Source: Liolophura sinensis (lineage: Eukaryota; Mollusca; Polyplacophora; Chitonida; Chitonidae). Taken from it: a stretch of DNA of 64,000 nucleotides. The position numbers and the translations under genes were made by a program. Shown here piece after piece: positions 38,906-50,199 of this stretch (its first letter is position 1; every line of letters starts with the position of its first letter). The notes below the pieces were generated by a model. That model saw only the letters and a list, made by a program, of their open reading frames with translations. It searched no databases and was not told the origin of the DNA. Location of the stretch: the NCBI RefSeq assembly GCF_032854445.1, contig NC_088300.1, positions 24,163,608 to 24,227,607 on the forward strand, read 5' to 3'.

Positions 38906-40084
38906 ACAACTCCTTAAGCAGGCTATGAGTGGCCACTACGAGTGGGAAAGACTGGATAAACACAGAATATGTGTGGTCTTGGCAGATCATTTGGTCATCC
39001 GTCTTTTGTTTAGTTTGTCTGTTTCATGACTGCCTCTAATTCCTCTTATCCTGTTGCTCTGGCAATAATAAGCACCGTTTTGAATAAGACAATAAGACAA
39101 ATGAACAAATAGCCAGCGAAGTGCAACTGATTGACACATCTTTTTATTAACTTATAATGTAACACGGTAAACGATTTTCATACTCTAGATCAAATTATAC
39201 TGGCGGGAAATAATCCTTACTTTTTTCCGGGATCATTGTAAACTGTTGACTTCGCGTTACATAATTGTATAATATTCTGTGTCATATACCTTCTTAGAGG
39301 GTTGTATTGATCGTTGCTTTGGAAACTGATTTTGTGGTTATATACCCTGAACCTCCATTAACGTTAAGGACTGGTATGAATATCTGATGCTAAGCAGTTT
39401 TTTTCCGTTACGTTATTCTGAACTTCGCTCATGCAGTATTGAAAATGCTCTTACGTTGTTGGCCATGGAATCTGTTCTTCATTAAAGGAAAAAGCTCCCT
39501 GATTACATAAGAAAACCCTGGCTTAATCATACTACTCGCACGATCTTTGTGACCGTGACCGTATGGTGTTTACAAAAGCTAGGGGCAAGAGTCCAAAGCT
39601 ACAAGCACCTCACTTTGAACAGGTCACGATCGCAGAGGTTTGCAGGAAGAGTCGTGATTCCACACAGCGAACAGAGGCCATATCCCCACGCCATTAATAC
39701 AGACACGGATTTGAACAAAGCCAGTCATTAGCCTATTGAAATCGCTTTCTAAATTAAGTTTCGAGGCCCATGTTTGGACTCTTTACTCCTTCGTCATAGG
39801 GATGGTACAGTTACAAGAAATCTTCCTTAATGACCCTCACACTGCTGAATTTCACACGTTCATGGAAGAATGCTATAATTGTTTATAACCATCACTTTAC
39901 AAATTTAGAAAAACTGTGTGCTGAGCAGGAGAATGGTCTCTGTCTCATTTTGCTCCATCGATCCCACATAACTTCTGTAAAATAGCCTCTCCTGACTTGT
40001 TTCATCCAGTATTTTTCTCTTTGGGAATGACTGTTACCACACTCATGACCCAGGTTACAGATATGTCCGCAAATCATTACTCGC

Positions 40085-40370
40085 ATCCAGTATCAACCTG
40101 ATCCAACCAGTATCTGCAACGATCAGTATAAGTGCCAGTCAGTATTTGCTCTAGTCGAAACCTTTTTTAGTCGATATCTCCATCAGTCAATATCCATGTT
40201 AGTCAATGTCTGTATGGCAAAGTCAGCATCTGTCCCAGACGATAACTGACAGTCGATATCAGACTGTGTCACCGTATACAAACAGTTGTCGATATCAATC
40301 TCAGTCGATCTGAAATCTAACTGATATCTGTTTTATTCGGTATTTGACAAAGTCGATATCTTTCTTTGGT
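40085..40370. repeat. degenerate (c)agtcgatatc repeat region
   Basis: The motif agtcgatatc or variants (cagtatctg, agtcaatatcc, tgtcgatatcaatctc) recurs about twelve times at 15-25 bp spacing. No constant unit length is apparent, so this is probably a decayed minisatellite. Confidence 0.6.
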
Positions 40371-40435
40371 CTTGAACGATAGGAGTCTGACCATTAATGT
40401 ATCGACCATCGCCATCATCGTTTGTATTACTTCTA

Positions 40436-40621
40436 GGAGCTCCCGTGGCTGAGTGCGTCCTCTCGGGTCGTACGTGGGAAGGTCTGTCTGCAGCCTGCGG
40501 ATGACATAGGTTTCCCCCGGGTTCTGCATGGTTTGCTCCCCCTCACAATGCTGGCCGTCATCGTATAAATGAAATATTTTTAAAATTTTGGCATAAGACA
40601 CCAATCAAATAAATAAATAAA
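40436..40621 (+). mobile_element. SINE family 1 copy with 8-bp target duplication
   Basis: The body has gtacgtgggaaggtctgtct, cctgcggatgacataggttt and the 3' end gcataagacaccaatcaaat with an AAAT tail. The direct repeat tacttcta flanks it (40428-40435 and 40622-40629). The tRNA head is truncated or rearranged at the 5' side. Confidence 0.85.
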
Positions 40622-40799
40622 TACTTCTACGACTGAGTAAACGTGTATGGTGTGGTAATCATCGTTCTCGAAATGTAGATTACAGCTTTCATACATTACT
40701 CATTACACAACGCACCTAGAATGAAAGTCAAATTTTCGGCAAAGAACATAAAGCCTACCTAACTGATAACAGATCGTTTAATTACCATGTAGACATTAA

Positions 40800-41138
40800 A
40801 CGGTGGCCCATATACGACATTTTCCTTGTTTGTTAACTTTTGTAACTTTTTCTTAGGTTTTCACCAAGGTGGAAACTCACGTGATACCAAATGCCTAGTT
40901 CAATAAATCGTGTTCGTCAGGTACGTCTTGTGCGTCTTGCCTCATCCACGCCTTTCTCTGTCATACTGAAGTTCTTACACCTTGTAGTTCATCATCATTC
41001 TTCCCATGGAAATGGGAACGAGGCTTCTTGCGTCACGTGAGTTTCCACCTGGGTGAAAACGTTTTCACCCAGGTGAAAACCTAAGAAAAAGTTTACGAAA
41101 GTTAAGACAAAAAGAAAATGTCGTATATGGGCCACCGT
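40800..41138. mobile_element. 339-bp foldback DNA element with 7-bp target duplication
   Basis: The ends are perfect inverted repeats beginning acggtggcccatatacgaca on the left and ending with its reverse complement on the right. Similarity continues inward for about 90 bp on each side (ctttttcttaggttttcacc, then gtggaaactcacgtga). The direct repeat acattaa flanks the element at 40793-40799 and 41139-41145. It has no transposase-sized frame and so is non-autonomous. The superfamily is unresolved; 7-8 bp duplications would fit hAT-like or similar groups, but the termini are not a standard match that I recognise. Confidence 0.9.
41047..41074. repeat. 28-bp perfect palindrome
   Basis: Acctgggtgaaaac is followed directly by its reverse complement gttttcacccaggt. 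It lies within the right arm of the foldback element at 40800-41138. The left arm lacks about 21-22 bp corresponding to this palindrome. Confidence 0.95.
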
Positions 41139-41145
41139 ACATTAA

Positions 41146-42916
41146 CGCTGCTCAGCCAAATTTATTTCCACATGAAAATGTCGTACATAGTGTCGTCTAT
41201 ATATAAACCGTTATACCGGTTTATAAAAAGTTATTTTCTGTCACGCTATATCTATAGCTTCGCTAGCCTTTGTCCTTATGATTTATGCTTTCCTTTGCTC
41301 GCGTATTATATTCTTATTTCTACAAAACGAATGCGTCAATTATTTTACATGGCCTTTGATAATTAATATTTCACACATGTGTTGTCTTTACATCACTCTG
41401 ATTAGGATTGCTATTTTAACAATTTGTTAGAATCTTAATTCCCTACTGGTGTGTTTTTTTCGTAAATACGAACCATTCAGTTTTATATATGTCGTCAAAA
41501 CTGGCGAAATTCTGATCCTGGATATTATTCAGGAATCATTAGAAACACTGAATCCAATTAACTGACTCTCAAGATATGTACCTGGCACGCTTCAAATGTC
41601 ATTTTATCAGGATTTTCCCCACATAACGCATTGTTTTAATTAAGTGTCCACGGCAATAGCAGAACCGACAATTGGTTTAGAAAGCAGCATTTTCCGTTAC
41701 TCGATTATCACATTCTTTGGAAAATATTCAGAACATTTTTCATGGAACTCAAAATGGCATTAACTGTGCTGCAATATTACTTCGTTTTACATTATATTGT
41801 GGGAGAAGTCTTACTCTATATTTTATTTTTTTCATGATCGTAACAGCCAAGCTCTGATACGTGTTATAAAAGTAACTGGTTAGTTCAACGAGAAAGCGAA
41901 ATAGTTTTAGCTGACTGTTATTTGACTCACTTTAGAAATCCTAAGAGCAATGAAGTATCTTATTTTGAGTCACAGAGTACGTCGTATTCTTATTCCTCGC
42001 ACAGATATACAAAAACACACATTCGAATCTGAACATTTTGATTTTCAATATATAACCACCTTTGTCGAATTTTCCATCTTTAAAAGGTACAATACACACG
42101 CAATCAACTTACAGTAGATGAATGTTTGTGGCTTACCATCACTAGGGCAATTCATCAACATGGATAATAAAGAACTGCTAACAAACAAGTAAGATATACC
42201 CCAAAAACATTCAAACAACTTGAAACTGACTACCACGAACTTACGATCACAGTGTACACTGATCTGGATCACATTTTCGGAGGTCCAACAAATGAAGCAA
42301 TTCCCAAGAGAAATGAAAGATGATATTTCCAAATTAATACCGACACGAACTTTAACAAAGCTAACCTTTAGCTTCTTGAAATAGGCAGTTTATTTTGAAA
42401 GAAAGGGCAGCACATAATTTAACCTTAATTATTTTCGGATAAGGGTGGAGGAACAGTCGAGACATACTCATGCTGTACCTGAAACCAGTACTTTCCTATT
42501 ATGATGAGGTCTTCCAGCAGCCTGCACTTTACTTGTTTAGTGTTTTCATCTATATTCAACAAAGTACATTTTTAAGATGAGGAAATTAGACCAGGTCCAG
42601 GCATATTTTGTATAAACGCCCCATACACGGGCTTCATGGTCATATATCCAAGTTGTATAGATGATCGAGATAGCTTGAATGCTGAAGACCATGTTAAGCC
42701 CTAAACAAGAACACAAAACTTTCCCGCCTGAAATAATTCGGCCTAAACTCTGTTCATTTGTTTATTCCAACCTTTGAGATGACGTGTACGGTAAGACATA
42801 CCCTACTTTAAGGATTCAGTTGTTGCCTACTCTCAAGATTCCTGGAATTGGACTCAATTTATCTCAGTCACATAATGTACATTATCTCTGAAAGGCGTTT
42901 TTGTACATTATCATCC
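41146..42916. other. non-coding stretch
   Basis: AT-rich, with frames up to 95 codons and no similarity. No tandem array or clear transposon was seen here. Confidence 0.4.
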
Positions 42917-43047
42917 AGGGACCGGTTTCATGAAGCTTACTTAGCGTTAAGTTGCCCTTAGCTAAGTGCACTTTATCTCTCTACAACATACGTTGCTATG
43001 ATAGTTAAGAGCTTACTTAGCTAAGTGAGCTTCATGAAACCGGCCCT
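42917..43047. mobile_element. 131-bp palindromic MITE-like element, copy 2
   Basis: Left end agggaccggtttcatgaagc followed by ttacttagc. The right end, in reverse complement, is agggccggtttcatgaagct then cacttagc, so 28-bp arms differ at only two positions. The interior carries tctctacaacatacgttgct, shared with the element at 17899-17998. There is no obvious target duplication. The pattern of palindrome plus shared core indicates a dispersed non-autonomous family. Confidence 0.85.
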
Positions 43048-43438
43048 AGGACATTAAACCTTCCATATATGTTTTACTAAACTTAGGGAACTTCTGTCTT
43101 TACAACAAATGTTGACTGATGAATTGAAACGGAACGTGTAGCTGTTTTTGGAGTGTAATGGTTTGTAAACATTTCATTTCAATGATTTCAACGGGTGCTT
43201 AACGTCGTGCTCAAGAATGTTTCACTTATCGGTCTGGTTTTGGTTGGAGGAAGCCTGAAGGATAAACATGCGGATGATACCGGTCATTTCATGAACGGGA
43301 AGGTTATTCCCAAAGACTGATATATATTAAAGCAAAAATCTTTACTCGAAACCTTACGACACCGGAAAAAATAGTGACCGAGGCATGAAAACGTGCTACT
43401 CCAACTTAGCATTTTTTTGACGTAGGTGCAGATGTATC

Positions 43439-43470
43439 TGTTTATTTATCTTATTTGTGATTTACGCCGA
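43439..43470 (-). mobile_element. SINE family 1, tail fragment
   Basis: Tttatttatcttatttgtga followed by tttacgccg resembles the antisense 3' end of SINE family 1 (tttgattggtgttttacgccg). It abuts the head of another SINE in the opposite orientation. Confidence 0.55.
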
Positions 43471-43477
43471 AAGGCAG

Positions 43478-44001
43478 GTCTCTGTGGCCTGGTGGTTAGC
43501 GCGCAAGAGCAAAAATATGACCCAGGCTCCTTTCTATGGAAGCCGATAGGGGACATCTTCCTACCTCAACCTTTCTAATACAGGGCGAGGCCGCGAGATA
43601 ACGTGGTAACGTGGCAGGGAGGTAGCAAGTTAGTGAGGCAGAGAAGCGAGATAGCGAGGTATCGAGGTAGCGTGGCGATGTAGTGTGGCAGCTTCGCTTG
43701 TCTCGCTTCGCTGTCTCGCTACCTCGCATCGCTACCTTGACCTTTGTAAAGGGTAGTGAGACTGCGAGACAGCAAGGTAGCGAATCGAAATTATTTTGAT
43801 CTCGCTACCCCGCAGTCTTTATCGGCTTCCATAACTTTCACCAATGCGATGGCTGTGAGTGCAAGTCCAACTCGTGCTGCCTTCCTCTCCGGTCTGATGT
43901 GGGAAGGTGGGGTTCTCTCAACCACAATGCTGTAAGGCCGCCATAGTACAAGTGAAATATTCTTGAATACGGCGTCAAACATCAGTCAAATAAATCAACA
44001 A
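43478..44001 (+). mobile_element. SINE family 1 split by a foldback insertion
   Basis: The head, gtggcctggtggttagcgcg followed by tatgacccagg, is at 43478-43534. The body resumes at 43835 with ctttcaccaatgcgatggct, then tgagtgcaagtccaac, cttcctctccggtctgatgt and ttcttgaatacggcgtcaaa. Joined across the gap, the order matches other copies. The ~300-bp insert is described separately. Confidence 0.85.
43535..43833. mobile_element. 299-bp foldback element inserted in a SINE
   Basis: The termini tatggaagccgata and tatcggcttccata are perfect 14-bp inverted repeats. The flanks share ctttc (43530-43534 and 43835-43839), a probable 5-bp target duplication. The interior is unlike its surroundings: relatively GC-rich, built of gcgaggtagc/gcgagatagc-type words on one side and their complements (gctacctcgc, tctcgctac) on the other, so it can fold on itself. 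No transposase is encoded. Confidence 0.85.
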
Positions 44002-44004
44002 ATT

Positions 44005-45035
44005 TATGTTGTATCCGTTAGATATAGGGACGCTGAATCTTATAAGACGAAATGGAAGACCAGAAAGCATCAAAACTTATCATACATCTGCAATCCATGG
44101 CCTTAAACCAGCCACCGGAGTTGAATCGAACCCTGACCGTTTTGATCAAGATCTAGTTGAATTCAGAACACATACTGCACTTCATCCATGGTTCATCGTA
44201 GATGAATGTATCTAGGCTATGGCATATCGCCTCCAGCATCAAGATCGGACAGATTTGAGAGCCAGACGTGGGCAGAAACTTTCTTTATATGATGGTAAAC
44301 TTCATCGGATTAAAGGCAGAAATAAATCCGACGTCCCTCAAGTATCATTAATTCTACCCAAAGCAGTGCCTTCCCAGATCTTCGGTTCATCGAATTTTAT
44401 GCTCAACAGAAGTTTTATTCCACTTCAGATTATTGTCCACTAAGACATTTCTTCGTGAGAGCAAACGGCCGGCACAGCCTATCAGTCCGTCTGGAGATGA
44501 ACAATCAGTTTCCTGGATTTCCTGACTTTATGTCTCACAACGTTTATAGCAGAAATATCTTTTTAATCAACTGTGCGTTGGAGTGGACTCATGGTATGGG
44601 ACGTTCCGAGTACGATGTCAGAAAGAGGATCAAGAAACCAATAATATGGATAACACAAGTATACATGATTATGGCACATGATATGTATGGACATTTTGTT
44701 GTTGACAAAATTGTTGTCATCTCAACATAAGTAACATGAGTTGAGGGACATAAAATCTTTGACACAGAATCCTAACAATATTGCTTGTCCTGACAACTCC
44801 TGTAGCATGAAGGACGGTTTTCAATGCCACATTGACCGTATTTCAGCCATATTTTGGCGACAACAGAAACTGACGTAGAAAAAAAAACATTAAAAGGTCT
44901 TAAAATGTGTATTCTGGGCGATTTGATGTCAAAAAGTATATGAGTGCTTCTTCAGGCTATCCTCTTTTCATATAATATAATACTTCAAAGAGAGTTGAAA
45001 GATGCACTGCCATTCCGGTAAGCTCACTACTGTTA
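44005..45035. other. region with three adjacent plus-strand frames of unknown meaning
   Basis: Open frames at 44006-44215, 44219-44443 (same frame, separated by one stop) and 44455-44730 (shifted) follow one another. Together they are about 235 codons. I recognise no domain, and there is no clear splice or start evidence. They could be chance or a decayed coding sequence. The remainder of the stretch shows nothing else. Confidence 0.25.
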
Positions 45036-45037
45036 TG

Positions 45038-45144
<107 letters not shown>

Positions 45145-45794
45145 ACACCACTTGAACATGGTCAGGGGCAGCCCCCTTCCAGGCTCCCACGCTGAACATC
45201 ACTATTATAGACATTACGTTATCTGAATGGTCAACGAGCGAGCATTCTTACCACGATCTGTGAACAATGGCGGACCTGACACGACCATTACCGTGAACAC
45301 GAGTACGAACAATGCAGACTATTAAAGAGTTGATCACTGCCGGCAAATCGAGTTGGCAAATGGATGGCACGCGCGTTTAATCCGCCCATCGACAACGATG
45401 AAATTCCATGCTCTTTCAAACCCCGGACGTGATTTTGCCGCAGATCGATGGCATTAAACTGAGGTTAGTCGAAGAAGTCAGGATGAAAGCTGGGTGAACT
45501 AGGCTTCCGTGAGACGAGAAGACTTACAGGAGAGAGACGCACTTTCACATCGACAGTTGTGTAAGCACACATAAGGGTACACACGCATGAAAATATTAAA
45601 CTTATATGAAAGAGAAAGGCTTGAATGAAAGGAACGAAAAACAAAAAATAAAAAAAAACCGCACAGAACAAAGAAAGACCTATTCGGAACGGGAATACTT
45701 ATAAAAAGGAGGAAAACTTAAATATGGAGAATTACGTGTGAGGAAAAACTTACACACGAATTACATACTCTTCAGACTGTAAAGATATACACAA

Positions 45795-46325
45795 GAAAGA
45801 AGCTACATGTGAAAGGAATGATTTACATGAAGGGAAAAGACTGGCACATGAGGGAAAGACTTTCATTAGCGGCAACGACTAACACAAGACACCAAATGTT
45901 TTACATGGGGGGAAAAAGACTGGCAGAAGAAGGAATGTTTTCCATGATGGAAAATGACTGGCACAAGCAGGAAAGACTTTCTTTAGGGGGACACGACTGA
46001 CACAAGAAGAAATGTTTTGCATGACAGGAAAGACCTGCATAAGAGTGAAGGACTTTCATTAGGGGAAACGACTAACACAAGAAGAAATGTTTTGCATGAT
46101 GGGAAAAGACTGGCACCAGAAGTAAAGACTTTGATTAGGGGAATAGACTGTCACAAGAAGGAATGGTTTGCATGAGGAGAAAAGACTACCTCAAGAAGGA
46201 AAGACTTTCATTTGGAGAAAAGACAGGTACAAGAAGGAAAGAATTTCATGAAGCGAACAGTCTGGCACAAGAAGGAATGACTTTCATGAGATGAAAAGAC
46301 TGACACAAGAAGGAAAGGCTGTGGT
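45795..46325. repeat. purine-rich degenerate minisatellite, unit about 44 bp
   Basis: Blocks of the type aaagactggcacaagaagga, then aagactttcattagggg or atgttttgcatgatgggaa, recur about a dozen times. Period is near 44 bp but drifts through indels. The plus strand is strongly purine-biased across the array. Confidence 0.8.
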
Positions 46326-46329
46326 GTTT

Positions 46330-48630
46330 CAAAGAAGGTAAAAACTAAACATGGCACAAAACAGGGGCCATCATCGCGTTATTGTTCGTGAATTAGAAAG
46401 ACCTTACAATCATTAAAGTAGCAAATCGGGTTTGGACAGCATGCAATCTTGGGCAATCACATTTTGCATTACGTAACTTGGTTGGTAGGCTGAATTTGGT
46501 TGTTCTTCCCCCCAAAAAAGAATATTTGTTTGTTTTTCACAATTATTTTCTTATATTCATTGTGAAAAATCATAATTAAAGTAACGTTTTGTAACCGTTC
46601 TTGATTTCCGAAAACCGCTAGGGAGAAATGCAAGCATTGAATAAAAATGCTCATGTCCTATTTAAGACACCTCCCCGGGCCTGTTACTTACGCCGTAGCG
46701 CTGATGGGAAACTCCGAATGTCGTGTGTCGTGCCACCATATGGGGTTAATATCAAATCACTTAGCATTACTTAACGTGCAGCTAACCTCGAAAATAACCA
46801 GGAGCTGATCAGCCTCACGGTGAAATTTCCAATTACATCTTGTCATCTGCTCACGCGAAGAGTGCTCTAAACATCAGTATATTGCTTGGGGGTAAACACC
46901 ATTTCTGTCTCTCTGCGGCGATCACTGAAGTAGTCTCTAGGCATTTTTGCAGTATAAAGATGTTAAATGCCTGAATTTGTAATTGATTATCACAAATGTG
47001 CAGAAGTTTCGGGGAAATTCTTCTCAATCAGAAATATGTAAATAATATGTCCATGGATAGTTGTCTTTTATTTTCCCTTCGCGCTCATATGTGAGAGCTT
47101 CCTATTCACCGCCTATAATGAGTACATGATTAGTTGTCTTTGATTTTCTCTTCACCGCCTAAAGTTATGCAACGTTTACCACTCGGAAACATGAGATGCG
47201 GGTTCCAAATAGGGCCCTGTATTAGGTATTTGTAGATTTCCCTGTTAGCACAGGCTAAGCCATACCTCGATCTGGCAGTGGAAACTCATTGCACTGGTAC
47301 CAGCTGTCTTATAAGTCTGCATCCATTTTATAGGTGTTATCCGACTTATAATCTATGTACATTCCTGCAAACCACTAGCAAAATAGCACGGGGTTTTAAG
47401 CGATGGCATTTCAAGATACGGGTACCTGCATTCCTAAGTGGTTTGTGTAGTGTGTGTGATTATGGTTCCACCATTTCCCACCAAGTATTCGAACTCGGCA
47501 GAATTTGGGTAGACTTCCACAAATGTTTGACTGTAGGATCCAAGTGTTTGCTGGCAGAAGCTTTTCAGTTCCTACACTTGGATTTATTTCATTTGTTTGC
47601 CACAAGTTAAAAACATATTTTTAGTTATCGCCCTTTAGAAGGAGGGAACGTTCGTTTAGTTGTAGAAGCTTCCTGTTCGTGTGGGCCTGACCTACAAAAC
47701 GTGGGATGGCGTGATCTAAATTAGGAATTATGGAAGAGATGAAGCAAAGGAAAACAATAGACGGTCATCTAAAATGTTAAGGTTGCCACTTAAACGAAGA
47801 CAACATCTTGTGGATCATGTTTAGGGTGATTATAAAATGGTGTTTGCATGGACACTCGGGCCATGCGGGAAAGTCGAGCAACGAACGCCTGGATCCTTTG
47901 AGGTGACACTGGGAGTAGACTGTATTATCACTTGAGTTGTCAAACAGTACTGTTGTGCATCTATCTATCTAATTTCTTGATTTTTTTTAGCAAAAGACAC
48001 GAGGTTCTAAGCATAATGATGTGTTTTCCCTTTATTTGCATTGTCCGGAAATCCATCCGAAAATTTAAGAGCATGATCTTTTGCAACAATAAAATATTAC
48101 CGATTGCATTTTTTTAATGGTGTGTGCAGTTCGATTGAATGATTAAGTCTTGTCAGATTTTCTCGGGTCCTAGGTAAAAACCAAACAGCGAACATCGATC
48201 AACAATAATGATGATGAATTTAGAAGTTGCAAACCGAACATAAAACTAAACATGCAGATATGATGGTCGATTTTCGCGTGCAAATGATTAAACTGTAAAC
48301 AATTTTATAGGATCAACCAAAGATTTCATTACAACTACATAACACACACAGGTTTTCAAATAACGGTGGGTGTACTTTAAGACTCGTAAGCTGACCACTT
48401 GATTGGCGCCACTTAAAATCGTTACACTCTAAAATGAAGAGTTTTGATTACCCTCGATCATCACGATTCCGTTATAAGACCCTTTCAGAGAGCTGGTTTA
48501 TAGGCGGCTCGCGTAATTCGTACTTCATTCAGTTAGAATAAACGACACTTAGTGAAGCAGTTCAAACCAAATAAAATGGTTTGAAAGATATTTTTATGGA
48601 GCCTTGTCCTTTTTCTGCAAAGAAATACTA
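46330..48630. other. non-coding stretch
   Basis: Frames up to 110 codons without similarity. One half of a dispersed 67-bp duplication lies at 47360-47427. No other structure was noted. Confidence 0.4.
47360..47427. repeat. dispersed 67-bp repeat, copy 1
   Basis: Contains acattcctgcaaaccacta and gcacggggttttaagcgatg followed by gcatttcaa. A closely matching copy in the same orientation is at 48907-48973. The identity ends sharply on both sides, suggesting a small duplicated or mobile segment of unknown type. Confidence 0.85.
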
Positions 48631-48632
48631 GC

Positions 48633-48845
48633 TATTTATTTATTCATTTGATTGGTGTCTTAGGCCGTACTCAAGAATATTTCGCTTATTCAATGCCGAC
48701 GAAACCGGACAGAGCTCAGGGAAACCCACGGCTATCGGCAGGTTTCTGGCAGACCTTTCCACGTTCATGAGCTGGACTAGAACTCACGGCAATCGAATTG
48801 GTGGGAGGCTTCTGGGCCATTGCGCCGCGCTGATGTGCCTAACGT
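48633..48845 (-). mobile_element. SINE family 1, near full-length but diverged copy
   Basis: Plus-strand view: tatttatttattcatttgat tail, ggccgtactcaagaatattt, gaaacccacggctatcggca, gagctggactagaactcacg and ggcttctgggccattgcgcc toward the tRNA head. Several internal deletions are seen relative to better copies, and the head is decayed. Confidence 0.85.
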
Positions 48846-48906
48846 GTAACTAGTACATCGCAACAAAAGTAATTCATGAAATTTTTTACACAGTATTTTG
48901 GATGTG

Positions 48907-48973
48907 ACATTCCTGCAAACCACTTGCAAAAGGGCACGGGGTTTTAAGCGATGGCATTTCAAAATATGGGTAC
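48907..48973. repeat. dispersed 67-bp repeat, copy 2
   Basis: Same-orientation match to 47360-47427: acattcctgcaaaccactt, then gcacggggttttaagcgatg and gcatttcaaa. It starts about 60 bp beyond the SINE at 48633-48845. Confidence 0.85.
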
Positions 48974-49849
48974 ATGTATGAGAATAAATATGCTACTTTA
49001 CCCAACACGTGGCTTGGTGATACAGTCACCTAGTTATTTCTTAAATGTATTCAACTTTGCCCTTTCAGTTGAGGCATCCAAGATTAACTTGTCTGGATTT
49101 AAAAACTGAACGAAACCAATCACATCCACTTCGCCTAAAAAGCATGAGATACGGTGTGAGATGAAATTGACAGGTACTGGGATCGACCGTCTGACCCTTA
49201 CGACTCGTGTCTGTCTTGGTTATGACCATACCTAGGGCACGTTAAGAGGCCGTTATAACGACAAATGTGTCAAGCTTACCACACTCCTTTTCACAGCTGG
49301 CTGTCTGGAACCTAAACGACGATGGTTCTCGTTTAGCCGGGACGAAAATGTTACCATTATCGGAGCGAATGCATAAAACATGGAGTTTGGCGTTCGTTCT
49401 CTACCTGGATCGCCACGCCAGGCACTCGACGGCCTGTATAGCTAAGTGAAACCGCATCCATTCTCATAGTTTACGAGCTGTTCTATTCTTCAGAAACTTT
49501 TATAATTAATCAGCCTGAATCATCAGTCTGTAGACAGAGAAAGCTTTGTGAGGTATGACGTGAAGTTTACAGGCCATTATGCCGGCTTTAACGGAAGTCA
49601 CCTCCAGGAATCTCACCATTGAGGCAAGCAGCAAAAAAGACCATTGTACGTACAGGCTTTACCGAGAAAGATATCATGCTGCATGCCTTGATATCCATCC
49701 ATTTATAAGGTACCACAAAACATGTTCTCAGTTTGACTGACGGCAGGCCATTCTGCATATGTGCTGTTCTCATGGCAATATATACAAAATAGAAGATATT
49801 TTAAGAAAATGGGACACAGTTATAAATATCAGGGTTTGGGGTTGCAGAG

Positions 49850-50195
49850 TACAAATGACAACAAAGGCCTATTCGCGTATTTATGAAGGATATCAAAAGT
49901 ATATTTTCGATTTAAGGCCGCGAGTTTACTGCAAAATTGTGTTCTCGGTATGGAACTACATAGTTACAAAAGACAACATAGGCGTATTCTCGGTTTAGGG
50001 CTAAAGAGTTACAAAAGACAACACAGGTACATTCTCGGTTTAAAACTGGAGAGTTACAAAAAATAACAAAGACGTATTCTCGGCTTAGGGAAACAGGTTA
50101 ACAAAAGACAACAAAAGTGTATTCTTTGTTTAATATGTAGGTTTACAAAAGACAGCAAAAGTGAATGCTTGGTTTATAATTGTACACTAACAGAA
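49850..50195. repeat. 45-bp minisatellite, about 7-8 copies
   Basis: The marker acaaaagacaac or variants recurs at 49966, 50011, 50056, 50101 and 50145, a 44-45 bp period. Each unit also carries a tattctcggtttaggg-like block and gagtt. Earlier copies (from 49851) are more diverged. Multiple-of-3 spacing keeps a plus-strand frame open. Confidence 0.88.
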
Positions 50196-50199
50196 GGTG

